Shown: positions 44,349 through 53,696 of the stretch, piece by piece | Position numbering within the stretch: the first letter of the stretch is position 1 | Layout: every line of letters begins with the position of its first letter | Source: Candidatus Homeothermus arabinoxylanisolvens | GTDB lineage: Bacteria; Bacteroidota; Bacteroidia; Bacteroidales; Muribaculaceae | DNA: 64,000 nt | Assembly: GCA_001689405.1 (NCBI GenBank) | Contig: LUJO01000036.1 | Coordinates: forward strand, 36,947 to 100,946 | Direction: 5' to 3' | The notes under the pieces: model-generated | The model's input: the letters and a program-made list of their open reading frames with translations, nothing else | Database searches by the model: none | What the model was told of the DNA's origin: nothing | Position numbers and translations under genes: made by a program

Positions 44349-45581
44349 TTATTTCACATTTAATCGGTTCAAACGCTCAACGGCTTTCATCGTATCTTCA
44401 TAACGACCGAATGCCGTAAGGCGAAAATACCCTTCACCGGCAGGCCCAAATCCGGACCCCGGTGTTCCGGCCACGTTACACTCCCGAAGAAGCATATCGA
44501 AAAACTCCCATGACGATACTCCGTCGGGAGTCTTTATCCATATATAAGGCGCATCCTCGCCTCCGTATACATCGAGTCCGGCGTCACGTACTCCGGCACG
44601 CAGTACAGCGGCATTGCGCATATAGTAGTCGATTGTCCGCTTTACTTCACGACTGCCCTCGTCAGTATACAAAGCCTCGGCGGCGCGCTGTATTATATAG
44701 CTTGCGCCATTGAATTTGGTACATTGACGACGGTTCCACAAGGCGTTAAGCGACACAGTATGACCATCGGCGTCGACTCCGCGCAACTGCTTGGGCACAA
44801 CCGTGTAGCCGCATCGCAGACCGGTAAATCCCGCTGTTTTCGAATAACTGCGAAATTCGACAGCCACATCCTTGGCACCCGGTATCTCATATATACTGTG
44901 CGGTATATCGTCATGTCTGATATAGGCCTCATAGGCGGAGTCGAAGAGTATGAGAGCATTGTTTTGCAACGCATAATCGACCCATTGCTTCAATATGTCG
45001 CGACTAAGAGTTGTACCTGTAGGATTATTTGGATAACATAGGTATATGACATCGGGATTGCCTGAAGGCATGGGCGGTATAAAGCCATTTTCGGCCGTGC
45101 AAGGCAGATACTCTATATTGCTCCAGCGATTGCCGTCATAGTTACCGGCACGTCCGGCCATGACATTTGTATCGACATACACCGGATATACGGGGTCTGT
45201 CACCGCAATCTTACACTCACGCGACAATATGTCGCCGATATTTCCGGTGTCGCTTTTCGCTCCGTCGCTTATAAATATCTCATCTACCGCAATATCTATA
45301 CCGCGTGTCTTATAATCGTACTCCGCAATCTTGGCTCGCAGAAACTCATAACCCTGTTCCGGTCCGTAGCCGTGAAACGTATCCTTTCGTGACTGGTCGT
45401 CGGCAGCCAGTTTCATGGCTTTCACCGCCGCCTGACAGATGGGCGAGGTCACATCGCCTATACCCATTCTGATTATCTCCGTCCCGGGATTCTGCCTGCG
45501 GAATGCGTCAATACGTTTCGCCACTTCTGAAAACAGATAGCTTGCCGGGAGCTTACAGAAATTATCGTTTACCTTTATCAT
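44349..45581 (-). CDS. dapL: LL-diaminopimelate aminotransferase
   Basis: A 410-aa class I/II PLP aminotransferase. DapL converts tetrahydrodipicolinate to LL-diaminopimelate in one step, the short lysine/peptidoglycan route. The PLP Lys is in YSKTAGFTGLRCGYT. The N-terminus FCKLPASYLFSEVAKRIDAF, then GMGDVTSP-like RMGIGDVTSPICQAAV, and the GYGPEQGYEFLRAKIAEYDY segment are diagnostic. I use the ATG at 45581 (MIKVNDNF); the longer frame would overlap dapF by 16 bp. It is sandwiched between dapF, the next enzyme of the same pathway, and glnN. Confidence 0.95.
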   Translation of the reverse strand: MIKVNDNFCKLPASYLFSEVAKRIDAFRRQNPGTEIIRMGIGDVTSPICQAAVKAMKLAADDQSRKDTFHGYGPEQGYEFLRAKIAEYDYKTRGIDIAVDEIFISDGAKSDTGNIGDILSRECKIAVTDPVYPVYVDTNVMAGRAGNYDGNRWSNIEYLPCTAENGFIPPMPSGNPDVIYLCYPNNPTGTTLSRDILKQWVDYALQNNALILFDSAYEAYIRHDDIPHSIYEIPGAKDVAVEFRSYSKTAGFTGLRCGYTVVPKQLRGVDADGHTVSLNALWNRRQCTKFNGASYIIQRAAEALYTDEGSREVKRTIDYYMRNAAVLRAGVRDAGLDVYGGEDAPYIWIKTPDGVSSWEFFDMLLRECNVAGTPGSGFGPAGEGYFRLTAFGRYEDTMKAVERLNRLNVK

Positions 45582-45604
45582 CGTACCTTCAATCTTTTTT
45601 ACCG

Positions 45605-46456
45605 TCAATTCACTCTGCAATATATACCGTCAAATACCGTAGTGGCACCTCCCGTCATATATACATGACCGTCGCCATGGCTCCATTCGATATCAAGATC
45701 GCCACCGGTCAGATGTACGGTCACACGGCGGCAGGCACGCGATGTCACAGCAGCCGCTACCGCTACGGCGCAGGCGCCGGTTCCACAAGCCATAGTCTCA
45801 CCGCTGCCACGCTCCCATACCCTCATGACTATCTCGTCAGGCGACAAGACCTGAGCAAACTCGATATTCGCCCTGTCAGGCCACATGCCGTGCAATTCAA
45901 GCTCGCGTCCCAAGCCATGTACATCAACTTGTCTCAAATCATCGACAAAAACAATGCCGTGAGGATTTCCCATCGACACGGCAGTAAGATGTACAGTACC
46001 TGCAGATGTCGATACCGGCGCATCGACCATCCGCTCGGCATCATAAGTCACGGGCACTTCGGCCGTATTCAGCTCGGGCGCACCCATATCGACAGTCACT
46101 TTGTCGACCTTGCCGTCGCTCCCTATATGCAGGTTCAAAATCTTGATTCCGGAAAGTGTTTCGAGAGTTATGGTGCTTTTACCGGTAAGCCCGTTATCAT
46201 ATACGTACTTACCCACACAGCGACTGCCATTGCCACACATTTTGGCTTCTGACCCGTCGGCATTGAATATACGCATTTTAAAATCGGCTTTATCGGAAGG
46301 ACATATAAGAATAATACCGTCGCCCCCTACTCCCGTGTGTCGATCGCTCATTTCCACCGACAGTTCACTAAGGCGTTCAGGTTCATGATCCATACAATTA
46401 ATATATATGTAATCATTGCTGATGCCGTGCATTTTAGTGAATCTTATACTTTTCAT
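45605..46456 (-). CDS. dapF: diaminopimelate epimerase
   Basis: A 283-aa two-base epimerase converting LL- to meso-diaminopimelate for lysine and peptidoglycan. Both catalytic cysteines are present in their usual contexts: MCGNGSRCVGKYVY in the first half and TMACGTGACAVAVAAAV in the second. The start TKMHGISNDYIYINC is canonical. It is the first gene of the minus-strand block dapF, dapL, glnN, gltB, gltD, purF, driven by the promoter at 46493-46522. Confidence 0.97.
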   Translation of the reverse strand: MKSIRFTKMHGISNDYIYINCMDHEPERLSELSVEMSDRHTGVGGDGIILICPSDKADFKMRIFNADGSEAKMCGNGSRCVGKYVYDNGLTGKSTITLETLSGIKILNLHIGSDGKVDKVTVDMGAPELNTAEVPVTYDAERMVDAPVSTSAGTVHLTAVSMGNPHGIVFVDDLRQVDVHGLGRELELHGMWPDRANIEFAQVLSPDEIVMRVWERGSGETMACGTGACAVAVAAAVTSRACRRVTVHLTGGDLDIEWSHGDGHVYMTGGATTVFDGIYCRVN

Positions 46457-46492
46457 CGGCGTGCGATTTTATGAAACATTAATTTCCGATTG

Positions 46493-46522
46493 CAAAGTTA
46501 TACATTTTGACATAAATACCAA
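46493..46522 (-). promoter_or_regulatory. promoter of the dapF-dapL-glnN block
   Basis: On the minus strand TTG (46522-46520) is followed by a 19-bp spacer and TAACTTTG (46500-46493), an exact -7 element, 36 bp before the dapF ATG. Confidence 0.85.
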
Positions 46523-46739
46523 CTATTTTTAAATATTTTTCTTCAAAAATATTAATAATGGCGACATTTATCCACAACCCGCCACAATAACGCAACATTT
46601 AGCCACAATTTTGACCGATTTTGCATCATATCGTCACAACGCCCACACCCCGCGACAACACATTGCAGACGTCCGGCGTATTTCGGATCAATTGCGTTTC
46701 AACCAAACCGAATGAGATGAAAAAAATCACGGCCGATTG

Positions 46740-46771
46740 TTTGGAAATATCAACAATAACCGCTAACTTTG
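46740..46771 (+). promoter_or_regulatory. promoter of the 6S-like RNA
   Basis: TTTG (46740-46743), a 20-bp spacer, then TAACTTTG (46764-46771): one of the best consensus matches in the window. No open reading frame follows in phase with conserved sequence. Confidence 0.85.
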
Positions 46772-46774
46772 TGT

Positions 46775-47045
46775 TATAAGATAAACGGCAAGAGAGCCGG
46801 ATTGAAAGTATTACCACATCAAAGTTGATTGGGAAACTCATCAATTACTTATGAAATACCGAGACAAGCTTAGCTGACTGATGGCGGGCCCCAATCGTTC
46901 TTCGGAACGATGGCATTTATGCCCAAGGCGGATTACAAAGGTCGGCGAGCACTCAAATCCTGTCATTCGGAGTTTCATCGCATCCTTTGGTGTGGTCCTA
47001 TAACAAAAGAGTCATCGCCGCAAGACGATGGCTCTTCTGTTTTTA
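46775..47045 (+). ncRNA. structured non-coding RNA, 6S RNA-like rod
   Basis: About 270 nt between a strong promoter and a strong terminator, with no protein gene. The two halves pair as a rod: ACCACATCAAAG (46813-46824) with CTTTGGTGTGGT (46985-46996), 12 bp; GAAACTC (46833-46839) with GAGTTTC (46970-46976); CGAGACA (46860-46866) with TGTCATTCG (46961-46969); GCTTAGCTGAC (46868-46878) with GTCGGCGAGC (46941-46950). The apical part holds a perfect UUCG hairpin (46894-46911). A 20-nt unpaired 5' bulge (46840-46859) faces almost nothing, like the 6S central bubble. 6S RNA or the Bacteroidales-1 RNA are the main alternatives. Confidence 0.75.
47007..47045 (+). terminator. terminator of the 6S-like RNA
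   Basis: AAGAGTCATCG (47007-47017) pairs over 11 bp with CGATGGCTCTT (47026-47036), one G-U, 8-nt loop, then CTGTTTTT. On the minus strand it also has a T-rich follower and may end the WYL gene. Confidence 0.88.
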
Positions 47046-47051
47046 CAACGG

Positions 47052-48068
47052 CTACAGCGTGGAGTACTGTGCGGCGCAAGTACGATGTATGTCACACATC
47101 TTGTCGGCGAGCGATCGCGGCGACATCACCCGTACCCCCTTGCCGAAGCCGAGGAGCTGCGATATAAGTTCGGGATTCACCACCACCTCTATCTCTATGA
47201 TCATCGACCCGTCAGCGGAGTCACGACTTACTGTACGTTGCGAAGTATGTATCGGTTTTGTCTGTATATAGCCTGACTGCGATTTTTCAACAAACAGTAC
47301 GACACGCTCCTTTTTCAGTCGCGAATGTTTCGTCACGCCCACCATGTCGTTGAAATAATCGGAATCAAAATCAGGATTTTCCCGATAATCGATATCATGC
47401 CTTATTTTAAAGCCCGATATGCGGTCAAGCGCGAGATTAAAGAGCACCATGTCGCCCACCCTTGATCCAAACAGGAACCAACGATTGCGATACTCTTTCA
47501 GCATGTAAGGATATATGGTGAATTCCGTTTCGCGCCGCGCGCTAAACGACTGGTAATACACCGTCAGTGTCTGACGCGCCGATATGACATCATACAACGG
47601 ATTGAGGTATTCAAGACCTTTCAGGTTAGGATTTCGCTCGAAGTCCACTATCGGGCGACGTTTTGACGCCGACGCCACCTTGTCTTGAAGACGGTTGACC
47701 ACATCGGCCATCTCATGAAAACGGTCAAACTCATCAAACTGTCTGAGAAGGTCAATCGTACGGTTCAACACATCGACATCGTGCTGCGACAAAGGCCTGT
47801 TGCTTATGCTGTAGTCAGGATCAGAATAACGGTAATACTTTCGTTCATACACCTCTATAGGCGCTTCATAACCGAGACGGTCGGAGCGCATCATCTGCAG
47901 GTCGAGCTGAACGGTGCGTATGCTTACCAAATCCTGTTTCCCTTCATATTCATATAACGCGTCGCTACAGGCGTCGACAAGGTCCTGAAGAGTCCATCGG
48001 CGTCCCGTATTGCGCAGACACCTGTCTATCGTACGATAGCGCAGCAAGGCATTCTTATTTTGAGCCAT
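47052..48068 (-). CDS. WYL-domain transcriptional regulator
   Basis: A 338-aa regulator with an N-terminal winged helix (LRYRTIDRCLRNTGRRWTLQ, LVDACSDALYEYEG) followed by a WYL domain from about 140 (ISARQTLTVYYQSF, FTIYPYMLKEYRNRWFLFG) and a WCX-type C-terminus (VVNPELISQLLGFGKGVRV). WYL domains sense ligands, often nucleic-acid fragments or nucleotides. I start at the ATG at 48068 (MAQNKNALL), discarding 38 upstream residues that would overlap the rtcB promoter. It is divergent from rtcB (101 bp between starts), a classic regulator-target layout, and convergent with the 6S-like RNA. Confidence 0.9.
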   Translation of the reverse strand: MAQNKNALLRYRTIDRCLRNTGRRWTLQDLVDACSDALYEYEGKQDLVSIRTVQLDLQMMRSDRLGYEAPIEVYERKYYRYSDPDYSISNRPLSQHDVDVLNRTIDLLRQFDEFDRFHEMADVVNRLQDKVASASKRRPIVDFERNPNLKGLEYLNPLYDVISARQTLTVYYQSFSARRETEFTIYPYMLKEYRNRWFLFGSRVGDMVLFNLALDRISGFKIRHDIDYRENPDFDSDYFNDMVGVTKHSRLKKERVVLFVEKSQSGYIQTKPIHTSQRTVSRDSADGSMIIEIEVVVNPELISQLLGFGKGVRVMSPRSLADKMCDIHRTCAAQYSTL

Positions 48069-48169
48069 ATATATTTTTTTTTGCAAAAATATCACTTTTT
48101 TCAAGCTACGCAAAAACATTGCGCAGAAGCTCGTGAACTTTGTACCGTAACAATTAAAAATAACAGGAC

Positions 48170-49345
48170 ATGCAAGAGACAATCATCAACAACGTAACAG
48201 TCAAAAGTTGGGTAACGGAACTTGACGAACACGGACGTCAGGAAGTATACAACCTCTGCCGGCTTCCCTTTGTGTTTCACCACATAGCCCTGATGCCCGA
48301 CGCCCACGGAGGCAAAGGCATGCCCATCGGAGGAGTACTCGCCACCAAGAACGCAGTGATACCCAATGCCGTAGGTGTCGACATAGGTTGCGGCATGTGC
48401 GTCGTAAAGACAAGCGTAAGAGTGGATGAACTGACGCCGGAGATACTGCGCAAAGGCATACTCCGCGGTATACGCAAACAGATACCGCTCGGACGCGACC
48501 GGCACAAGACCCCGCAGCCCGAAGAGTATATGCCACAGGGATTTGACATTGATGCCACCACAACCGTCGTGGCACGCCAGATTAATGCCGCCCGCAAACA
48601 GATAGGCACCCTCGGCGGCGGCAACCACTTCATAGAACTGCAACGCGATGACGAAGGCTATCTTTGGATCATGATACACTCCGGCTCGCGCAATCTCGGC
48701 AAGCAGGTAGGCGAATTTTATAATCAGAAAGCCGAAATGCTGAACCGCCGCTGGTACTCATCAGTCGTATCCGATCTGTCGCTCCCCTTCCTTCCCGTAA
48801 AAAGCGATGAGTTCAGTCAGTATTGGGCTGAGATGGAGTACTGCGTCGAATTTGCGCTGTGCAACCGGCGCCTGATAATGCATCGTATTCAGGAGGTAAT
48901 CGGCGATACAATACCCGACACCCGGTTTGAGCCCATGATCAATATAGCCCACAACTACGCCGCGTGGGAAAATCACTTCGGCGAGAATTGCATAGTACAC
49001 CGCAAGGGAGCGACACTCGCCACCGCGGGCACCGTAGGCATAATACCGGGCTCACAAGGCACATGCTCATACATAACCGAGGGTCTGGGAAATCCGGAGT
49101 CGTTCATGTCATGCTCACACGGAGCCGGCCGACGATTGTCGCGGACAGAAGCCCGCAACACATTGTCGCTTCAAGATGAGATTGCCCGCCTTGACAGTCT
49201 GGGCATAGTTCACGCGGTACGCAGCAAGGCCGACCTTGACGAATCGACAGGTGCCTACAAAGACATAGACGAAGTCATGGCAGCCCAATCCGACCTCGTA
49301 CGCATACGTACACGTCTCACCCCTATCGCGGTCATAAAAGGCTGA
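48170..49345 (+). CDS. rtcB: RtcB family RNA ligase
   Basis: A 391-aa RtcB-type ligase joining 2',3'-cyclic-phosphate or 3'-phosphate RNA ends to 5'-OH ends using GTP and Mn2+. Metal-binding and guanylylation motifs are intact: GVDIGCGMCVVKT (Asp/Cys ligands), GGGNHFIELQ, IHSGSRNLGKQ, and CSHGAGRRLSR with the nucleophilic His. It is shorter than E. coli RtcB (408 aa) but complete. No RtcA or RtcR is beside it; instead a divergent WYL regulator is. An ACTTTG-containing -7-like box (TGAACTTTG) lies about 35 bp before the start. Confidence 0.93.
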   Translation: MQETIINNVTVKSWVTELDEHGRQEVYNLCRLPFVFHHIALMPDAHGGKGMPIGGVLATKNAVIPNAVGVDIGCGMCVVKTSVRVDELTPEILRKGILRGIRKQIPLGRDRHKTPQPEEYMPQGFDIDATTTVVARQINAARKQIGTLGGGNHFIELQRDDEGYLWIMIHSGSRNLGKQVGEFYNQKAEMLNRRWYSSVVSDLSLPFLPVKSDEFSQYWAEMEYCVEFALCNRRLIMHRIQEVIGDTIPDTRFEPMINIAHNYAAWENHFGENCIVHRKGATLATAGTVGIIPGSQGTCSYITEGLGNPESFMSCSHGAGRRLSRTEARNTLSLQDEIARLDSLGIVHAVRSKADLDESTGAYKDIDEVMAAQSDLVRIRTRLTPIAVIKG

Positions 49346-49363
49346 CGATGGCATATCTTTAAC

Positions 49364-49405
49364 AACCCGGGGCGCCGAAAACACAGGCGGCTCCGGGTTT
49401 ATTGA
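49364..49405 (+). terminator. terminator of rtcB
   Basis: AACCCGG (49364-49370) and CCGGGTT (49393-49399) form the outer stem with additional inner GC pairing, followed by TATTGAATTTT. Confidence 0.7.
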
Positions 49406-49480
49406 ATTTTAATGCCTGATACACATTAGGCGGCTACCCGTATCATTTAGACATTCTCACCCGACAAAAAACAGATAAAA

Positions 49481-49513
49481 TTTGGTTTTGCGCTCGTCTT
49501 ATTCGTATCTTTG
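49481..49513 (+). promoter_or_regulatory. promoter of uvrB
   Basis: TTTG (49481-49484), a 21-bp spacer, then TATCTTTG (49506-49513), 38 bp before the uvrB ATG. A TAAGTTAATA direct repeat follows in the leader. Confidence 0.7.
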
Positions 49514-49551
49514 TAAGTTAATATTGTAAGTTAATAAGAGAATGAAATGCT

Positions 49552-51627
49552 ATGAATTTTCAACTTGAATCGCAGTACAGCCCCACCGGCGACCAGCCTC
49601 AGGCGATAAAAGAGCTTGTGGACGGACTCAATGATGGAGCTGCGGCTCAGACACTGCTTGGCGTGACCGGCTCGGGTAAAACCTTTACCATGGCCAATGT
49701 CATAGCGCAGATAAACCGTCCGACCCTTATCTTAAGCCACAACAAGACTCTCGCCGCGCAGTTGTACGGTGAGTTCAAGCAATTTTTCCCCCACAACGCC
49801 GTAGAATATTTCGTAAGCTATTACGACTACTACCAGCCCGAAGCATATATACCGTCATCGGACAAATATATAGAAAAAGACCTGATGATAAACGACGAGA
49901 TCGACAAGTTGCGTCTCGCTACCGTCTCGGCCCTGCTGTCGGGACGACGCGACGTGGTGGTGGTGTCATCGGTGTCATGTCTTTACGGTATGGGCAATCC
50001 CGAGGACTTCAATGCCGGCGTAGTCGAAATTAAAGTCGGTCAGAAGATAGCCCGCAACGCCTTTCTACGCAAATTGGTCGATGCCCTGTACAGCCGCAAC
50101 GAAATAGAACTCGCACGAGGCACATTCAGAGTAAAAGGCGACACCGTCGATATACGCCTCGCTTACGAGGAGATAACTCTGCGCGTAATATTCTGGGGCG
50201 ACGAGATTGAATCAATATCCACCATACACTCCGAGGACGGCACATCGCTCGGCAGCCATGACCGATTCAACATATATCCGGCCAATCTTTTCGTGACATC
50301 GCGCGAACGCACGGGCCAAGCAATAGCACACATGGAGATTGACCTCGGCGAGCAAGTCGAATTTTTCCGTCGCGAGGCCAAAGAGCTTGAGGCGGCCCGG
50401 CTATATGAACGCACTACCTACGATATCGAGATGATACGCGAAATAGGCCACTGCTCCGGCATAGAGAACTACAGCCGCTATTTTGACGGACGTCAACCCG
50501 GCATGCGCCCATTCTGCCTTCTTGACTACTTCCCGAAAGACTTTCTCACTATAATAGATGAAAGCCATGTCACAATACCGCAGATAAGGGCTATGTACGG
50601 AGGCGACGTATCGCGCAAGATGAATCTCGTGGAGTACGGGTTCCGTCTGCCTGCGGCTCTCGACAACCGTCCATTGAAGTTTAACGAATTCGAAGCCCTG
50701 ACTCAACAGACCATATACGTAAGCGCCACTCCGGCCGACTACGAGCTTGAGAAGAGCGAGGGCGTCATTGTAGAACAGATAATAAGACCGACAGGACTGC
50801 TTGACCCGCTCATCTGCGTAAGGCCGTCGCTGAACCAGATTGACGACTTACTTGAAGAGATACAGCAACGTGTCGAACGCGATGAACGCGTGCTCGTAAC
50901 CACGCTCACCAAACGCATGGCGGAAGAGCTCAACGAATACATGCTTAAACTGCGTGTCAAGGCGGCGTACATACATAGCGACGTAGACACACTTGACCGT
51001 ATAAAAATACTCGATGACCTGCGTGCCGGAACGTATGATGTACTTATAGGCGTCAACCTGCTTCGTGAGGGACTTGACCTGCCCGAAGTATCGCTTGTAG
51101 CCATTCTTGACGCAGACAAAGAGGGTTTTCTGCGAAGTCACCGTTCGCTGACACAGACCGTAGGGCGTGCCGCCCGAAATCTAAACGGCACCGTCATAAT
51201 GTATGCCGACAAAATCACAGACTCCATGAAGCTGACCATAGAGGAGACAGAACGCCGACGTTCGCTTCAACTCGCTTACAACGAGGAGCACGGCATAACG
51301 CCACAGGCTATAGTAAAAGCCCGTCAGGCTATCATAGGCATTGATGACGAAGACACCATGCCGGTTCATAATACGAAATCATCGTCGGGCAAGCATGAGA
51401 AAGGAAAGTCAGAGAACAAGAAGGTGCCGTACCTCAACGAATATACGCGTACTGTAAACATCGCCGCCGACCCCGTCATACCATACATGAACAAGGCCGA
51501 ACTGCAACGTGCCATTACCCGACTGCGCGGAGAGATGGTGGAAGCGGCAAAACGGATGGAGTTTATGGAAGCCGCACGCATGCGCGACGAAATAATGAAG
51601 ATGGAGGACCATTTAAATACTCTATGA
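49552..51627 (+). CDS. uvrB: excinuclease ABC subunit B
   Basis: A 691-aa UvrB, the damage-verifying helicase of nucleotide excision repair. Motif I is GVTGSGKTFTMANV (about 39-52). The DNA-threading beta-hairpin region is YYDYYQPEAYIPSSDKYIEK. DEx-type Walker B (IIDESHVTIPQ), ATP motif V/VI (IGVNLLREGLDLPE and QTVGRAARN), and the C-terminal UVR domain binding UvrC (AAKRMEFMEAARMRDEI) are complete. Length is normal. The YgiQ gene begins one base after its stop and is surely co-transcribed. Confidence 0.98.
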   Translation: MNFQLESQYSPTGDQPQAIKELVDGLNDGAAAQTLLGVTGSGKTFTMANVIAQINRPTLILSHNKTLAAQLYGEFKQFFPHNAVEYFVSYYDYYQPEAYIPSSDKYIEKDLMINDEIDKLRLATVSALLSGRRDVVVVSSVSCLYGMGNPEDFNAGVVEIKVGQKIARNAFLRKLVDALYSRNEIELARGTFRVKGDTVDIRLAYEEITLRVIFWGDEIESISTIHSEDGTSLGSHDRFNIYPANLFVTSRERTGQAIAHMEIDLGEQVEFFRREAKELEAARLYERTTYDIEMIREIGHCSGIENYSRYFDGRQPGMRPFCLLDYFPKDFLTIIDESHVTIPQIRAMYGGDVSRKMNLVEYGFRLPAALDNRPLKFNEFEALTQQTIYVSATPADYELEKSEGVIVEQIIRPTGLLDPLICVRPSLNQIDDLLEEIQQRVERDERVLVTTLTKRMAEELNEYMLKLRVKAAYIHSDVDTLDRIKILDDLRAGTYDVLIGVNLLREGLDLPEVSLVAILDADKEGFLRSHRSLTQTVGRAARNLNGTVIMYADKITDSMKLTIEETERRRSLQLAYNEEHGITPQAIVKARQAIIGIDDEDTMPVHNTKSSSGKHEKGKSENKKVPYLNEYTRTVNIAADPVIPYMNKAELQRAITRLRGEMVEAAKRMEFMEAARMRDEIMKMEDHLNTL

Positions 51628-51628
51628 G

Positions 51629-53473
51629 ATGAGACCCGAACAATCGCTATGGCTCCCCACCTCGGCAAAAGAGATAGAAGCCTTGGGCTGGGATTATATA
51701 GATGTAATTATTTTCTCAGGCGACGCATATGTGGATCACCCTTCATTCGGAGCGGCGGTCATAGGACGCACACTTCAGGCACACGGATTAAGAGTGGCCA
51801 TCGTGCCGCAACCCAATTGGCGCGATGACCTGCGCGATTTCCGAAAACTCGGCCGTCCGCGTTTATTTTTCGGAGTATCGGCCGGAGCTATGGACTCGAT
51901 GGTCAACCACTACACAGCCGCACGGCGCAGACGTAGCGACGACGCCTATACCCCGGGAGGCCGCCACGGCATGCGTCCCGACTATCCGACAATAGTATAT
52001 TCGGAGATATTGCGCAAGCTATATCCCGACACACCCATTGTGGCCGGCGGCATTGAAGCCTCGTTAAGACGTGTGTCGCACTATGACTATTGGCAAGACA
52101 AGTTAAGGCCTTCGATACTTCTTGATGCCCCGGTCGATATCATCATATACGGAATGGGCGAAAAACCGGTAATAGAAATTGCCGACCGTCTATCGGCAGG
52201 CGAACCCGTACAAAAACTTACCGATGTGCCACAGACTGCTGTCCTTGTTCCGGCATCAGATATTCCTGCGCCTGACGGCGACAATATAATATTAAGTTCT
52301 TTCGAGGAATGTAAGCGTGACAAGAAAAAACAATCGTCCAACTTCAAGCATGTCGAGCAACAGTCCAACCGCATGCACGGAGCAGTCATATGGCAACGTC
52401 ACGGTGACAAAGCGGTAAAAATCACACCGATGCTGCCTCCTATGACTACAGGCGAAATCGATGCCTCCTTTGACCTGCCCTATACACGTATGCCCCACCC
52501 GCGTTACCGCGGGAAGTCCATACCCGCTTGGGAGATGATAAAACACTCGGTCAATATGCACCGTGGATGCTTCGGAGGTTGCGCGTTTTGTACCATCTCG
52601 GCCCATCAAGGCAAATTCATAGCATCGCGCAGCAAAGAATCTATACTGCGCGAAGTACGACAGATAACGGCAATGGACGACTTCAAAGGATATATAAGCG
52701 ATCTGGGAGGACCGTCGGCCAACATGTACCGCATGGGCGGTAAAGACCTGTCGATATGTGAAAAATGTCTGCGCCCCTCTTGTCTGCATCCCAAGCCATG
52801 CCCCAACCTGAACAATGACCATGGCCCGCTGCTCGAAGTGTATCATGCCGTCGACTCGATGCCGGGCATCAAGAAGTCGTTTATAGGAAGCGGTGTACGC
52901 TATGACCTGTCAATGCATAGGTCAGGCGACGATAAGACCGACCGCACCAACCGGCAATACAACGAGGAGCTTATCGAACGCCATGTATCGGGACGCCTTA
53001 AAGTGGCCCCCGAACATACGTGTCCTCATGTACTTGACATAATGCGCAAGCCGTCGTTTGAACAGTTTTACGACTTCAAAAAAATATTTGACCGGGTCAA
53101 TCGCATGGCCGGACTAAATCAGCAGCTTATCCCCTACTTCATATCGTCGCATCCCGGATGTCGCGAAGTGGACATGGCTCAGCTTGCTGCGGAAACCAAA
53201 GACCTGAACATGCACCTCGAACAGGTTCAGGATTTTACGCCGACACCGATGACCGTCGCTACCGAGATTTACTACTCCGGTTATCATCCTTATACCGGAG
53301 AACGCGTATATTGTGCCACAAAGCCCGAAGAAAAGCTGGCTCAGCGCCGTTATTTCTTCTGGTACGACAAGACTTATCGTGACGACATAATAAAAGCGTT
53401 GCACCGTCTGCATCGTCCCGACATCATACAACGTCTATACCCCGCCTACCGCGACCCACGCAAACGCCGGTAA
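51629..53473 (+). CDS. YgiQ-family radical SAM protein
   Basis: A 614-aa YgiQ-type radical SAM protein of unknown reaction. It has an N-terminal vitamin-B12-like UPF0313 domain (YIDVIIFSGDAYVDHPSFG), then the radical SAM motif GCFGGCAFCTIS (CxxxCxxC near residues 312-319) that binds the 4Fe-4S cluster and S-adenosylmethionine. Later segments CEKCLRPSCLHPKPCPNL and APEHTCPHVL match the family's extra cysteine cluster. The C-terminus is basic (YRDPRKRR). It starts 1 bp after uvrB, but no functional link to repair is established. A weak hairpin at 53493-53513 follows. Confidence 0.92.
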   Translation: MRPEQSLWLPTSAKEIEALGWDYIDVIIFSGDAYVDHPSFGAAVIGRTLQAHGLRVAIVPQPNWRDDLRDFRKLGRPRLFFGVSAGAMDSMVNHYTAARRRRSDDAYTPGGRHGMRPDYPTIVYSEILRKLYPDTPIVAGGIEASLRRVSHYDYWQDKLRPSILLDAPVDIIIYGMGEKPVIEIADRLSAGEPVQKLTDVPQTAVLVPASDIPAPDGDNIILSSFEECKRDKKKQSSNFKHVEQQSNRMHGAVIWQRHGDKAVKITPMLPPMTTGEIDASFDLPYTRMPHPRYRGKSIPAWEMIKHSVNMHRGCFGGCAFCTISAHQGKFIASRSKESILREVRQITAMDDFKGYISDLGGPSANMYRMGGKDLSICEKCLRPSCLHPKPCPNLNNDHGPLLEVYHAVDSMPGIKKSFIGSGVRYDLSMHRSGDDKTDRTNRQYNEELIERHVSGRLKVAPEHTCPHVLDIMRKPSFEQFYDFKKIFDRVNRMAGLNQQLIPYFISSHPGCREVDMAQLAAETKDLNMHLEQVQDFTPTPMTVATEIYYSGYHPYTGERVYCATKPEEKLAQRRYFFWYDKTYRDDIIKALHRLHRPDIIQRLYPAYRDPRKRR

Positions 53474-53696
53474 GGGGCATAAAATGAAAAAGCCCTGATT
53501 CAATCAAGGCTGTCCGGCCCGGTAAAGAGCCTTATAATAGTAGCAGGCGACATTTCTACAGAATGGAGGTTAATGTTAGGTTTGGTATCATAGGATTGAA
53601 TTATTATCCGCACAAATGTAATCATAGTTTTACATATTACCAAAAATTTAGTTAAATTTTCACATCTTTTTTCATTTTACAGGTTTACAGATTTTG

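Noticed and set aside
49506..49545. TAAGTTAATA direct repeat before uvrB as a LexA-type operator
   Set aside because: It is a direct repeat, not a palindrome, and no other copy is seen; no SOS box evidence.
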